NCBI GenBank assembly: GCA_035444405.1
Contig: DAOMOP010000002.1
Span: forward strand, 17,763 to 81,762
DNA from: DAOMOP01 sp035444405
GTDB taxonomy: Bacteria > Pseudomonadota > Gammaproteobacteria > Burkholderiales > Rhodocyclaceae
Length of the DNA: 64,000 nt
Direction: 5' to 3'
Part shown: piece by piece, positions 15,894-25,362 of the stretch
Numbering within the stretch: position 1 is the stretch's first letter
Layout of the letters: the number at the start of each line of letters is the position of its first letter
The notes under the pieces: generated by a model
What the model saw: only the letters and a program-made list of their open reading frames with translations
Databases searched by the model: none
Told to the model about the DNA's origin: nothing
Translations under genes and position numbers: made by a program

Positions 15894-17354
15894 TCAACGA
15901 ACATCGGCGCTACAGTTGCCCTTCGTCAACGCCGCGAGCTCGCCACGGCGAAGCTTGCCGGTTTCGGTGCGCGGAAACTCGCTGACCACATGCACTTCGG
16001 CCGGCCGCTGGTAGGTCGGCAAGCCGGTCATCGCGGCGGTCAGGGTCGCCTGCAGCTCGGCCTCGGTGCTCGCGGCCGCGGGCACGACGAACAGGTGCAG
16101 ACAGGTGGTGTCCTCGCTGTCGGTGCCGCACGGCACGATGCACGCCTCGCGCACATGGGGCTGCAGGCTCTCCTGCAGGCGGTTCTCGACCGCCACGGTG
16201 TCGACCCAGCGACCGAAGACTTTCAGCAGCTGGTCCGAACGCCCGGCAAACGTCCATTGTCCCGGTTCGTCGGCCGGGCGGAACACGTCGCCGGGCGAGA
16301 ACCCGTGCTCGCCGAAACGTGCGCTGTCGTGCAGGACCTCGCGCGAATAGCCCAGCGCCACGGCCGGATGCGAGAACCACAGGCGGACCGCGTTGTGCTC
16401 GCCCGCCGAATCGCCATCGACGTCGACCCGGGTCAGCGGCGTCGCCGCCACGCCTGCCATCTGTTCGCTGCGATACAGCATCAGCGACAGCGTCTCGGTC
16501 GTCCCGTAGCCATTCACCAGCGCGATGCCGGTATGTTCGCGCCAGGCCTCGGCGAGCGGCGGCGGACAGGCCTCGCCGGCCGAAACCGCGGCGCGGACGG
16601 ACGGGAACGCCACGCCCGCCTCGACCATGCGCCGGTACAGCGTCGGCACGCTGAAGAGCAGCGTCGGCGTGTGGCGCCGCACCAGCTCGGCCACATGCTC
16701 GGGATTGGGCCACTCCGGGTCGAGCACGACGGTCGCGCCGAGCCGCAGCCCCGCGAACAGCGCGTTGGCGAGCGGATAGGCGAAGAACAGCTTGGAGGTC
16801 GAGTAGAAGCGGTCCTGCGCGCTCGCACCGAGGATGTCACGCGCGAACACGTGGGCATGGCGCACGGCGCGATGCGCATGGACGATGCCCTTGGGTTTGC
16901 CGGTAGTGCCCGACGAGTACAGCAGAAAGGCTGGTTCGTCGTCGCCGGCGGCGAACAGCGCGGCATCGGCCGCCGCCGCGTCGACCTGCGCACGCCAAGC
17001 CCCGCGTGCAATCGCCGCCGGTCCGCCGAATTCGTCGGCCACCTCGTCCTCGAGCAGCAGCGCCACCGCGCCCGAGTCGGTCACCAGGTCGCGCAGCTGC
17101 GCGACCGGCGCCTTCGAGCTCACCGCGATCGGCAGCGCACCGGTCCATACGAGGCCGAGGAACGCCGCCACCCAGTCGATGCCGTCGCGCATCGCGATCA
17201 CCACGCGCGCACCCGGCGTGACGCCGCGCGCATTCCATACGGACCCGGCACGCATCACGCGCGTACGCAGATCGCCGTAAGCAAGGCTGTCGTCGCCTTC
17301 GATCAGCGCAATGGCATCCGGCTCGCCGGCAAGCAACAGTTCCGCCGCGTTCAT
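15894..17354 (-). CDS. Aryl-CoA ligase, benzoate-CoA ligase-like
   Basis: A 486-residue ANL-superfamily enzyme that would activate an aromatic acid to its CoA thioester via an acyl-adenylate. Motifs: A3 P-loop YSSGTTGKPKGIVHAHRAV, A5 NGYGTTETLSLM, A8 GRSDQLLKVFGRWVD and the C-terminal catalytic lysine in TETGKLRRGEL. The benzoate-CoA ligase subgroup is suggested by RVNG-free, short N-terminus and overall layout. It is about 30 residues shorter at the N-terminus than typical benzoate-CoA ligases. It is divergent from a LysR gene across a 224-bp region with a palindrome, and upstream of a TRAP transporter. A hydroxybenzoate is a reasonable substrate (inference). Confidence 0.82.
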   Translation of the reverse strand: MNAAELLLAGEPDAIALIEGDDSLAYGDLRTRVMRAGSVWNARGVTPGARVVIAMRDGIDWVAAFLGLVWTGALPIAVSSKAPVAQLRDLVTDSGAVALLLEDEVADEFGGPAAIARGAWRAQVDAAAADAALFAAGDDEPAFLLYSSGTTGKPKGIVHAHRAVRHAHVFARDILGASAQDRFYSTSKLFFAYPLANALFAGLRLGATVVLDPEWPNPEHVAELVRRHTPTLLFSVPTLYRRMVEAGVAFPSVRAAVSAGEACPPPLAEAWREHTGIALVNGYGTTETLSLMLYRSEQMAGVAATPLTRVDVDGDSAGEHNAVRLWFSHPAVALGYSREVLHDSARFGEHGFSPGDVFRPADEPGQWTFAGRSDQLLKVFGRWVDTVAVENRLQESLQPHVREACIVPCGTDSEDTTCLHLFVVPAAASTEAELQATLTAAMTGLPTYQRPAEVHVVSEFPRTETGKLRRGELAALTKGNCSADVR

Positions 17355-17543
17355 GCCGCGCCCGCCCGCGTGCGCCTTGTCACAACCGACGACCTCGCGC
17401 GCGCGATCGCTCGCCCGCGATCGGCGGCACAGCCGGCAATACTCATGGTCGGCGTCTCCATTCACCCTCCTTATCGATTCATCAAACATTTTTGTTGTGG
17501 GGGCATTACACGCCCGCCCATCCGGCCGCACAATAGCAATCCG

Positions 17544-17560
17544 CCGATTACCGTTATCGG
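17544..17560. promoter_or_regulatory. Palindrome in the ligase/lysR divergent region, probable LysR box
   Basis: CCGATTACCGTTATCGG is inverted-repeat DNA (CCGATNACNGTNATCGG) containing the T-N11-A pattern, 18 bp upstream of the LysR start and about 190 bp from the ligase start. This is the usual place for LysR autoregulation and divergent activation. Confidence 0.6.
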
Positions 17561-17578
17561 TTTTTAAAATAACGCGCG

Positions 17579-18568
17579 ATGAAGGAGTTCGATCTCAACC
17601 TGCTGCGGGTGCTGGTGGCCGTCTATGACGCGCGCAGCGTCAGCCGTGCCGCCCAGGCGCTCGGCGTCAGCCAGCCGACCGTCAGCACGGCGCTGGGCAA
17701 GCTGCGGCGCAGCTTCGGCGAGCCGCTGTTCGTGAAGACCACCGCCGGCGTCTCTCCGACTGCGCGCACGCATGCGCTGGCCGCCAGCGCGCGCGAGGTG
17801 CTGAGCCAGATCGAAGCCGAGATGCTGTGCGAGGCGACTTTCGAGCCCGCGACGACCTCGGGGACCTTCACGTTTGCGCTGTCCGACGTCGGCGAGATGG
17901 TGTTCCTGCCCAAGATCCTCGCCAGCGTACGGCGCCAGGCGCCCCGTGCCGGGGTGCGTTCGGTTGCGCTGTCGCCGCCCCAGATCGAGGAAGGGATGGA
18001 ACGCGGCGACATCGACCTGGCGGTCGGCTACTTTCCGGACCTCGACTCGGCGGCATTCCGCCAGCAGCACCTCTTCACCCACCGCTTCGTGTGCCTGCTG
18101 CGCGCCGACCATCCGCTGCGGGGCGACCGCCTGACGCTAGAGCAGTTCCTCGAGCTCGGCCACGCGGTGATCCGCGCCGAAGGCCGCAGCCAGGAGATCT
18201 TTGAGACCTACCTCGAGCGCCATCGCATCGAGCGGCGCATCGTGCTGCGCACGCCCCATTTCATGAGCATTCCGACGGTGATCGGCCAGTCGGACCTGAT
18301 CGTGACGCTGCCGCACGCGATCGGACACTACTTCTCGCGCATCGGCGCCAATGTGCGCATGGTCGAGCCGCCGCTCGCGCTGCCGCCGATTCCGCTGTTC
18401 CAGCACTGGCATCGCAGCTATCACCACGACCCGCGCAACCGCTGGCTGCGCACGCTGGTCGCGATGCTGTTCAATGTGCGCAACGACGAGTGGCCATATC
18501 CGTTTGCGGATCGCAGCGGCGACCCGCCGTGTCCGGCGATCGGGCGCGGCGTGTCGCCGACCGCATGA
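17579..18568 (+). CDS. LysR-family transcriptional regulator
   Basis: A 329-residue regulator with an N-terminal winged HTH (SVSRAAQALGVSQPTVSTAL) and a C-terminal effector domain typical of the NagR/NahR/DntR-like group (LSDVGEMVFLPKIL; DLAVGYFPDL; GQSDLIVTLPHAIG). Relatives sense aromatic acids such as salicylate. It is divergent from the aryl-CoA ligase, which is the likely target together with the TRAP genes. It converges with the second LysR gene at a shared hairpin. Confidence 0.88.
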   Translation: MKEFDLNLLRVLVAVYDARSVSRAAQALGVSQPTVSTALGKLRRSFGEPLFVKTTAGVSPTARTHALAASAREVLSQIEAEMLCEATFEPATTSGTFTFALSDVGEMVFLPKILASVRRQAPRAGVRSVALSPPQIEEGMERGDIDLAVGYFPDLDSAAFRQQHLFTHRFVCLLRADHPLRGDRLTLEQFLELGHAVIRAEGRSQEIFETYLERHRIERRIVLRTPHFMSIPTVIGQSDLIVTLPHAIGHYFSRIGANVRMVEPPLALPPIPLFQHWHRSYHHDPRNRWLRTLVAMLFNVRNDEWPYPFADRSGDPPCPAIGRGVSPTA

Positions 18569-18630
18569 ACGCATCTCGCCGCCGGCCTCGCTCGCGGCCG
18601 ATCGGCGCCCCGGATGCGATCGATGGGCGG

Positions 18631-18669
18631 ACTCACCCGGATAGCGCCTGAGGCGCCGCCCGGGGGAGT
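18631..18669. terminator. Bidirectional hairpin between convergent lysR genes
   Basis: An inner perfect stem GCGCC-TGA-GGCGC is flanked by ACTC-A-CCCGG and CCGGG-G-GAGT arms, giving a long imperfect hairpin at the end of both convergent genes; its last base touches the stop codon of the minus-strand gene. No clear T-tract. Confidence 0.55.
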
Positions 18670-19583
18670 CAACCGCCGCCCGATCCGCCTCCTTCCGATA
18701 GCAGCTCGAACACCAGCCCGCGCAGCCAGCGATTGCCCGGATCGTCGTGAAAGCGTGCATGCCAGTGCTGCTTGACGACGAACTCGGGCAGCGGAAACGG
18801 CAACCGAAAAATGCTGAATTCACCACGCCCGCGCAGTAGCTCGCCGAGTCGGCGCGGGATGGTCATCAGGAGATCGGTGCGCTCGACGACGAAGGCCGCC
18901 CCGAGAAAGTTCGGAATATCGAGCACGATGCGCCGGTCTATCCCCTGCTTCGCGATCTCCTGCTCGATGAGGAGGTGTCCGGTGCCGGCGATGCCGAACA
19001 CGGCGTGATCCTCGGCCTCGAACTGCGCGCGCGTGAGACCGCCGCGAATGCGCGGGTGATCGGCGCTCGCCAGGCACACGTACTGCTGGCGAAACAGTGC
19101 CTGCTGGTAGAAACCGGCCTCGAGGCTCGGGATGAAACCGATCGCCAGGTCGGCCTCGCCCGCCTCGAGCATGCGCCCGGTGTCGTCGGATAGCGGTGCG
19201 ATCTCGACGCGGATGTCCGGTGCCACCGTGCGCAGCCGACGCCACAGACGTGGCAGCAGCACCAGATGCGTGATGTCGGTCATGCACAGCCGGAACGTGC
19301 GCCGCGAGCGTGCCGGATCGAAGGCGCTGCGGTGGCCGAGCGCCGCATCGAGCGCGTCGAGCGCGCTGCGGATCGGCCCGGCCAGCTCCTCGGCGAGCGG
19401 CGTCGGCGCCATCCCCGATGCGGTGCGTACGAACAGCGTGTCGCCGTAGTGCTCGCGCAGCCGGCCCAGCGCCACGCTGACCGCCGGCTGGCCGAGCTCG
19501 AGCGCCTCGGCGGCGCGGCTGACGCTGCGCGTCTTGTAGATCGCGTCGAACACCATCAGGTGACGCAGGTCGGGCGTGCTCAT
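18669..19583 (-). CDS. LysR-family regulator of the gentisate operon (probable)
   Basis: A 304-residue LysR protein with HTH SVSRAAEALELGQPAVSVAL and a NahR/DntR-type effector domain (CMTDITHLVLLPRLW; DLAIGFIPSLEAGFYQQALF; VVERTDLLMTIPRRL). It is divergent from the gentisate operon, so it is the natural regulator, sensing 3-hydroxybenzoate or gentisate (inference). The ATG at 19583 was chosen over the GTG one codon upstream. It ends in a Gly/Ser-rich tail. Confidence 0.88.
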   Translation of the reverse strand: MSTPDLRHLMVFDAIYKTRSVSRAAEALELGQPAVSVALGRLREHYGDTLFVRTASGMAPTPLAEELAGPIRSALDALDAALGHRSAFDPARSRRTFRLCMTDITHLVLLPRLWRRLRTVAPDIRVEIAPLSDDTGRMLEAGEADLAIGFIPSLEAGFYQQALFRQQYVCLASADHPRIRGGLTRAQFEAEDHAVFGIAGTGHLLIEQEIAKQGIDRRIVLDIPNFLGAAFVVERTDLLMTIPRRLGELLRGRGEFSIFRLPFPLPEFVVKQHWHARFHDDPGNRWLRGLVFELLSEGGGSGGG

Positions 19584-19595
19584 CACGCAGCTTTA

Positions 19596-19608
19596 TTCGA
19601 AATTCGAA
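19596..19608. promoter_or_regulatory. TTCGAA-A-TTCGAA repeat, probable LysR operator of the gentisate operon
   Basis: Two TTCGAA palindromes separated by one base form a near-perfect 13-bp palindrome 13 bp upstream of the LysR start in the divergent region before the gentisate dioxygenase gene. It contains a T-N11-A pattern. Confidence 0.55.
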
Positions 19609-19756
19609 ATCACATTATTCCATGCATTGTCTAGACCGAATACATCACGGCCGATACAGTGCGCGCATCACAACACAACACCGCCCGCCTTGAGGTGCAT
19701 CAATATTTTTTGCGCCGGGCACGGGCGGCGACCGACCCGATGGAGGAATGGAAGCC

Positions 19757-20794
19757 ATGCAGGAACTCGGCACCCTCGAGGATTTGCCCAAGCCTTACCG
19801 CGAGGCGCTCACCGCCCGCAACCTGGTGCCGCTGTGGCCCAGCCTGCGCGCGGTATTGCCGCCGGGCAAGCCGGCACGCCGCACCGAGCCGGTGCACTGG
19901 CCGTTCGAAGACTTGCGCCCGCTGCTGATGCAGGCCGGCGAGCTCACCCCGATCGAGAAGGCCGAGCGCCGCGTGCTGGTGCTCGCGAACCCCGGCCACG
20001 GGATCGAAAAGATGCAGGCGAGCGCGTCGATCTACCTCGGCATGCAGCTCCTGCTGCCGGGCGAGTGGGCGCCCGCGCACCGCCACACCCCCAACGCCGT
20101 GCGCATGATCGTCGAGGGCGAAGGCGCATACACCACCGTCGATGGCGAAAAATGCCCGATGCGGCGCGGCGACCTGATCCTGACGCCGACGGGGCTGTGG
20201 CACGAGCACGGCCATGACGGCAGCGACCCCGTGGTGTGGCTCGACGTGCTCGACCTGCCGCTGGTGTATTACATGGAGGCGTCCTACGTCACCGAAGGCA
20301 AGGCGCAGACGGTCACCGCCGAGGCGACCGAGAGAGGCTACCTGCACGGCGGCGTCGTCCCCTCTCCCGTCTTCGCGCGTGCGGATCGACGCTACCCGAT
20401 GCTGCGCTATCCGTGGGCCGAGGTGCGTGCCGCGCTCGTCGCACTCGCCGCCAGCCGCCCGGAGCTCGACGCGGTGCAGGTCGCCTACGTGAACCCGGAG
20501 ACCGGCAGCGACTGCCAGGCGATCCTCGGCTTCTCGGCGCTGATGCTGCGCCCCGGCGAAACCCTGCGCCTGCCCGCGCGCTCGCCGGCGATGGTGTTCC
20601 ACCAGATCGAAGGCGGCAGCGAGGTCGGCGTGGCCGGCAGCGTGTTCACGCTCGCCGAGGCCGACACCTGCTGCGCACCCGGCTACGAGCCGGTGACGCT
20701 GAAGAACCGCTCCACCGACACGCCGGCCTTCGTCTTCATCGCCGACGAGACGCCGCTGCACAAGAAGCTCGGCGTCTACGAAGTGCGCGACTGA
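19757..20794 (+). CDS. gtdA: Gentisate 1,2-dioxygenase
   Basis: Fe(II)-dependent ring-cleavage enzyme: gentisate + O2 to maleylpyruvate. The 345-residue bicupin shows the iron ligands in PAHRHTPNAVRMIVEGEG (His-x-His) and TPTGLWHEHGHD, with a second, degenerate cupin in the C-terminal half (ETLRLPARSPAMVFHQIEGG). The second ATG was chosen because GGAGGA lies 9 nt before it but directly abuts the first ATG (19748). First gene of a compact operon encoding the complete gentisate route plus a TRAP transporter. Confidence 0.93.
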   Translation: MQELGTLEDLPKPYREALTARNLVPLWPSLRAVLPPGKPARRTEPVHWPFEDLRPLLMQAGELTPIEKAERRVLVLANPGHGIEKMQASASIYLGMQLLLPGEWAPAHRHTPNAVRMIVEGEGAYTTVDGEKCPMRRGDLILTPTGLWHEHGHDGSDPVVWLDVLDLPLVYYMEASYVTEGKAQTVTAEATERGYLHGGVVPSPVFARADRRYPMLRYPWAEVRAALVALAASRPELDAVQVAYVNPETGSDCQAILGFSALMLRPGETLRLPARSPAMVFHQIEGGSEVGVAGSVFTLAEADTCCAPGYEPVTLKNRSTDTPAFVFIADETPLHKKLGVYEVRD

Positions 20795-20823
20795 TCCCCC
20801 AACCCCACGCAGAGAGAAAACCC

Positions 20824-21534
20824 ATGACCCAGGCCACTTACCTGTGGAACCCGCCGCCGGTGCATTCGCTGCCGGTGCGCGGCAGCGACGCCCGCTATCC
20901 GGTCAATCGCATCTTCTGCGTCGGCCGCAACTACCACGCCCATGCGGTCGAGATGGGCGTGCCGGTCGACAAGGCCAATGCGCGGCCGTTCTATTTCACC
21001 AAGGCCGCCTCGACGCTGGTCGAATCCGGCGCGACCGTCCCCTACCCGACCGGCACCGCGAACTACCACCACGAAATGGAGCTCGTCGTCGCGATCGGTG
21101 CGTCCGGTTTCCGCGTCGCCGAAGCGGACGCCCCGCATCTCATCTACGGCTATGCCGCCGGCCTCGACATGACGCGCCGCGACCTGCAGCTCGTCGCCCG
21201 CGAGCAGGGCCGCCCGTGGGACCTCGGCAAGGACTTCGAGCGCTCCGCGGTGTGCGGCGACGTCGTGCCGGCTGGCGAGCTCGGCGTGCTGACGCGCGGC
21301 GCGATCCGCCTCGAGGTCAATGGCCAGACGCGCCAGTCGGCCGACCTCGCGCAGCTGATCTGGAGCATCCCGGAGCTGATCGCCGACCTGTCGAAGTTCT
21401 ACCACCTCGAGCCCGGCGACCTGATCTTCACCGGCACGCCGGAAGGCGTCGGCGCGGTCAAGCCGGGTGACCGCCTGACCGGCCACATCGAGCGCGTCGG
21501 CGAGATTGCGCTGACCATCGGCGCGCCCGAATGA
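20824..21534 (+). CDS. nagK: Fumarylpyruvate hydrolase
   Basis: A 236-residue fumarylacetoacetate-hydrolase-fold enzyme that cleaves fumarylpyruvate to fumarate and pyruvate, the last step of the glutathione-dependent gentisate pathway. Motifs: IFCVGRNYHAHAVEMG, a metal-binding NYHHEMELVVAIG, GYAAGLDMTRRDLQ and IFTGTPEGVGAVKPGD. It lies 29 bp after the dioxygenase gene, and a purine-rich leader (GAGAGAAAA) precedes the ATG. The gene context (dioxygenase, isomerase) separates it from generic FAH proteins. Confidence 0.92.
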   Translation: MTQATYLWNPPPVHSLPVRGSDARYPVNRIFCVGRNYHAHAVEMGVPVDKANARPFYFTKAASTLVESGATVPYPTGTANYHHEMELVVAIGASGFRVAEADAPHLIYGYAAGLDMTRRDLQLVAREQGRPWDLGKDFERSAVCGDVVPAGELGVLTRGAIRLEVNGQTRQSADLAQLIWSIPELIADLSKFYHLEPGDLIFTGTPEGVGAVKPGDRLTGHIERVGEIALTIGAPE

Positions 21535-21596
21535 ACCGCGCGGGCGGCGCGGCGTCTTGGCCCGCTGCCCGGTCGCAAGCCCAGGAGGAGACAGAC

Positions 21597-22790
21597 ATGA
21601 CACAGCAACTTCCCGTGATCGTCGCCGGCGGCGGCATCGGCGGACTGGCGGCCGCGCTGGCATTGGTGCGCCGCGGCTTCTCGGTCAAGGTGCTCGAGCA
21701 GGCGCCCGAAATCGGCGAGATCGGCGCCGGCATCCAGCTCGGCCCCAACGCCTTTCACGCCTTCGACGCGCTCGGCGTCGGCGACAAGGCGCGCGCTCGC
21801 GCGGTGTATACCGACTACATGGTGATGCACGACGCGATCGACGCGACGCTCATCGGCCGCATCGAAACGGGCGAAGCCTTCCGCAGGCGCTTCGGCAACC
21901 CCTACGCGGTGATCCACCGCGTCGACGTGCATCTGTCGCTGCTCGAGGGCGCGCAGGAGACCGGCCGCGTCGAGTTCCTGACCTCGACCCGCGTCGAGCG
22001 CGTCGAGCAGGACGCCCAAGGCGTCACCGTCCATGACCAGCACGGCAACGCCCACCGGGGTGTCGCGCTGATCGGCGCCGACGGCGTGAAGTCGGTGGTG
22101 CGCGAGCAGTTCGTCGGCGACCCGGCCCGCGTCACCGGCCACGTGGTGTACCGCGCCGTCGTCGACAAGCAGGACTTCCCCGCGGACCTGCAGTGGAACG
22201 CCGCCAGCCTGTGGGCGGGGCCGAACTGCCACCTCGTGCATTACCCGCTGCGCGGCGGCGAGCAGTACAACGTCGTGGTGACCTTCCACAGCCGCGAGCC
22301 GGAGGAATGGGGCGTCACCGAAGGCAGCAAGGAGGAGGTGCAGAGCTACTTCCAGGGCATCTGCCCGCGCGCGCGCCAGCTGATCGAGCTGCCCAGGAGC
22401 TGGAAGCGCTGGGCCACCGCCGACCGCGAGCCGATCGCGCAATGGACCTTCGGCCGCGCGACGCTGCTCGGCGACGCTGCCCACCCGACCACCCAGTACA
22501 TGGCGCAAGGCGCCTGCATGGCGATGGAAGACGCGGTGACGCTCGGCGAGGCGCTGCGCGTGCATGACAACGACTTCGGCAAGGCCTTCGAGCTGTACCA
22601 GCGTTCGCGCGTCGCGCGCACCGCGCGCATCGTGCTGTCGTCGCGCGAGATGGGTCGCCTCTACCACGCCAAGGGTGTCGAGCGCCTGGTGCGCAACGAC
22701 TTGTGGAAGGGCCGCTCGCAGGAGCGCTTCTACGACGCGATGGCGTGGCTGTACGGCTGGAACGCCGACAACTGCCTCGCGCGGGACTGA
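21597..22790 (+). CDS. 3-Hydroxybenzoate 6-monooxygenase (FAD-dependent)
   Basis: Converts 3-hydroxybenzoate, NADH and O2 to gentisate. The 397-residue class A flavin monooxygenase has the three signatures: GxGxxG (VAGGGIGGLAAALAL), the DG motif (LIGADGVKSVVRE) and the GD motif (ATLLGDAAHPTTQYMAQGAC). The segment NRV-free central domain with HLVHYPLRGGEQYNVVV is typical of the 3HB6H/salicylate hydroxylase group. Placement in a gentisate operon favours 3-hydroxybenzoate 6-hydroxylase; salicylate 5-hydroxylation is done by a different enzyme type. The ATG follows AGGAGGAGACAGAC. Confidence 0.9.
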   Translation: MTQQLPVIVAGGGIGGLAAALALVRRGFSVKVLEQAPEIGEIGAGIQLGPNAFHAFDALGVGDKARARAVYTDYMVMHDAIDATLIGRIETGEAFRRRFGNPYAVIHRVDVHLSLLEGAQETGRVEFLTSTRVERVEQDAQGVTVHDQHGNAHRGVALIGADGVKSVVREQFVGDPARVTGHVVYRAVVDKQDFPADLQWNAASLWAGPNCHLVHYPLRGGEQYNVVVTFHSREPEEWGVTEGSKEEVQSYFQGICPRARQLIELPRSWKRWATADREPIAQWTFGRATLLGDAAHPTTQYMAQGACMAMEDAVTLGEALRVHDNDFGKAFELYQRSRVARTARIVLSSREMGRLYHAKGVERLVRNDLWKGRSQERFYDAMAWLYGWNADNCLARD

Positions 22791-22804
22791 GCGGGAGCAC
22801 GCCG

Positions 22805-23494
22805 ATGAAGCTCTACAACTTCTTCCGCAGCGGCACTTCGCACCGGCTGCGCATCGCGCTGAACCTGAAGGGCATCGCCTACGAGTACGTGCCGGTCGAC
22901 CTGCGCACCGAGGCGCACCTCGGTGCCGCCTTCCGCGCGGTCAATCCGCAGGCGCTGGTGCCGGCGCTGGTCGACGGCGACGCGACGCTGATCCAGTCGC
23001 CGGCGATCATCGAGTGGCTCGAGGAGCGCCATCCGACGCCGCCGCTGCTGCCGGCCGATCCGATGGACCGCGCGCGCGTGCGCGCGCTCGCGGCGATCGT
23101 CGGCTGCGACATCCACCCGGTGAACAACCGCCGCATCCTCGAGTACCTGCGCAAGTCCTTCGGCTGCGACGAGGAGGCGGTGCGGGTGTGGTGCGAGACG
23201 TGGATCCGCGCCGGCTTCGATGCGCTCGAGGCCTTGCTCGCGGCCGACCGCAAGCGCGGCGACTTCTGCTTCGGCGACGCACCGACGCTCGCCGACGTGT
23301 ATCTCGTGCCGCAGGTCGAGAGCGCGCGCCGTTTCGAGGTCGATTTGTCGCCCTACCCTCGCATCGTCGCCGTCGACCGCGCGTGCGCCGAGCTCGAGGC
23401 GTTCCGGCGTGCCGCACCGGCGCTGCAGCCCGACGCGCCGGGCCAGACCACGCATCCCGGCGCCACCCCATCAAACCCGCGATCGAAGGCATGA
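22805..23494 (+). CDS. nagL: Maleylpyruvate isomerase (glutathione-dependent, zeta-GST family)
   Basis: A 229-residue GST-fold enzyme that isomerises maleylpyruvate to fumarylpyruvate with glutathione. The N-terminal thioredoxin-like domain has the zeta motif FRSGTSHRLRIALNLKG and IQSPAIIEWLEERHPTPPLL; the helical C-terminal domain has GCDIHPVNNRRILEYL and FCFGDAPTLADVYLVPQVE. It lies 14 bp after the monooxygenase gene. With the three preceding genes it completes 3-hydroxybenzoate to fumarate plus pyruvate. The last 25 residues (after LQPDAPG) form a Pro/Thr-rich tail. Confidence 0.92.
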   Translation: MKLYNFFRSGTSHRLRIALNLKGIAYEYVPVDLRTEAHLGAAFRAVNPQALVPALVDGDATLIQSPAIIEWLEERHPTPPLLPADPMDRARVRALAAIVGCDIHPVNNRRILEYLRKSFGCDEEAVRVWCETWIRAGFDALEALLAADRKRGDFCFGDAPTLADVYLVPQVESARRFEVDLSPYPRIVAVDRACAELEAFRRAAPALQPDAPGQTTHPGATPSNPRSKA

Positions 23495-23686
23495 CGAGTG
23501 CCGCCATCGGACCAACGGACACGCCGGACCACCCATTGGCTCGCCGGTGTCGAGTGAGCGAACGATTCGATGACGGTGCGAGCCGCACCGCACGCCATCG
23601 CCAACCCGAACCCTGACCCGACCCCAAGCAACACGACAACGAGGGCAACGCCGCCAGGCACGCGCCCGATTCCCCCAGGAGACACC

Positions 23687-24667
23687 ATGAAAACCCGCAT
23701 TCTCAAGCTTGTGAAAATTGCCTCGGCCACCGCACTCGTCGCACTGGGCGCCGCAACCGCCTCGGCGCAGATGCTGCGCCTCGGCCACATCACGCCGCCG
23801 AGCCACGTCTGGCACCAGGTCTCGGAGAAGATTGCCAGCGAGCTCGAGACCGCCTCGGGCGGCAAGATGAAGGTCGCGGTGAGCCCGCTGCAACGGCTCG
23901 GCAACGAGGCGCAGATGATCAACATGATGCAGTCGGGCGCGATCCAGTTCGGCGTGTTCACCGCCGCCGGGCTGTCGAACCGCGAGCAGGCCTTCCTCGG
24001 CTGGTCGCTGCCCTATGTGTTCCGCGACATCGAGCATGCCGCCCAGGCCGCCGTCACGCCGGCGGCGCGTGAGATGCTCGCCCGCCTCGAGGCGCACGGC
24101 ATGGTCGGGCTCGGCTACGTGTTCGCCGGCATGCGCCACGTGCTGTCGGTCGAGCCGGTCGGCGCGCCGGGCGATCTCGCCAGCAAGAAGGTGCGCGCGT
24201 TCCCGAACCCGGTCTACAACGACTGGTGGTCCGCGCTCGGTGCCGCGCCGACCGCGCTGCCGTTGTCCGAGGTCGCGCCGGCGCTGACGACCCGCCTTCT
24301 CGATGCGGTCGACATCGACCTCGATGCGCTGGTCGGGCTGCAGTTCCACCAGCAGGCGCCGAACCTGACGCTGACCCACCACATGGCTTTCCCGGCGGCG
24401 ATCGTCGTCTCGAAGCGCTGGTGGGATGCACGCAGCGACGCCGAGCGCGACATGATCCGCAAGGTCGTCGCCGACGCCGAGGCATGGGGCTTCGCGCTCG
24501 CCGCGCAGACCGACCGCAGCAATCTCGACAGGGCCAAGGCCGACGGCGCCAAGGTCGTCGACGCCGATGTCGCCGCATTCGAGCAGGCGGCCGCGGCGAT
24601 CCGCGACAAGTACCTCGCGCTCGATCCGCTGATCGCCGACTTCCACGCCCAGGCCACCGGGCTTTGA
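23687..24667 (+). CDS. TRAP transporter substrate-binding protein (DctP family)
   Basis: A 326-residue periplasmic protein with a signal peptide (cleavage near ATASAQM, about residue 27). DctP features include LRLGHITPPSHVWHQVSEKI, MQSGAIQFGVFTAAGLSNRE and KKVRAFPNPVYNDWWSALGA with the ligand-binding Arg. Start at the ATG after CCAGGAGACACC. It follows the gentisate genes by 192 bp; with the next two genes it forms a complete TRAP system, probably for uptake of 3-hydroxybenzoate or a related acid (inference). Confidence 0.9.
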   Translation: MKTRILKLVKIASATALVALGAATASAQMLRLGHITPPSHVWHQVSEKIASELETASGGKMKVAVSPLQRLGNEAQMINMMQSGAIQFGVFTAAGLSNREQAFLGWSLPYVFRDIEHAAQAAVTPAAREMLARLEAHGMVGLGYVFAGMRHVLSVEPVGAPGDLASKKVRAFPNPVYNDWWSALGAAPTALPLSEVAPALTTRLLDAVDIDLDALVGLQFHQQAPNLTLTHHMAFPAAIVVSKRWWDARSDAERDMIRKVVADAEAWGFALAAQTDRSNLDRAKADGAKVVDADVAAFEQAAAAIRDKYLALDPLIADFHAQATGL

Positions 24668-24855
24668 TCGCGCCGCGGCACGCGGTGGCGCGGACGGATC
24701 GCGCGCTTGCCGCCCGCGCCGCGAACCGAAACCCGTAACGCCGAGCGTGCGGGCGGCGCAGTCGCCGCGCGTCGCCCGCGCCCCCCTGCCCGAACATGCC
24801 CCGACCGCAGCGCCGCGCATGCGCCCGGCCGCGTCGGAGCGGGAGTAACGCTTTC

Positions 24856-25362
24856 ATGCCGCTCTACCACTTCATCCAGCGTGCCGACGACGGGCTCGCG
24901 ACCGTCGAGCGTGCGCTCGCGATCGCGCTCACCGCCGCACTCACCTGCATCATGATGGTGCAGGTCGTGCTGCGCTATTTCTTCAGCGCACCGCTGTTCT
25001 GGGCCGAGGAGGTCGCCGTGCAGCTTCTCGTGTTCATGACGCTGATCGGCCTGTCGCTCTTGGTGCGCGCCGAGAAGCTCGTCGCGATCGACTTCGTCAT
25101 GCATGCATTGAAAAGCCGCGGCCGCCATCTGCTCAACATCGTGCTCGGCCTCGGCTTCCTCGTGCTGCTCGCCTTTCTCGCGTGGCTCGCCTGGCAATGG
25201 GTGAGCCGCCCGGACGTGCGCCTCGAGCTCGGCGCGACGATCCGGCTGCCGCGCTGGTACAACTACAGTCTGCTGCCGGGTGCGCTGCTGGCGATGGCCT
25301 TTCACCAGTTCGCCGCCGTGCTGCGTCACGCGCGCGCGGCGCTCGCCGGAGCCCGCCCATGA
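24856..25362 (+). CDS. TRAP transporter small permease (DctQ family)
   Basis: A 168-residue, four-helix protein with DctQ motif VVLRYFFSAPLFWAEEVA. The start gives MPLYHFIQRADDG and follows GGGAGTAACG; upstream in-frame codons are unlikely to be translated. It overlaps the large-permease gene by 4 bp (ATGA at 25359), giving translational coupling. A 188-bp gap separates it from the binding-protein gene. Confidence 0.88.
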   Translation: MPLYHFIQRADDGLATVERALAIALTAALTCIMMVQVVLRYFFSAPLFWAEEVAVQLLVFMTLIGLSLLVRAEKLVAIDFVMHALKSRGRHLLNIVLGLGFLVLLAFLAWLAWQWVSRPDVRLELGATIRLPRWYNYSLLPGALLAMAFHQFAAVLRHARAALAGARP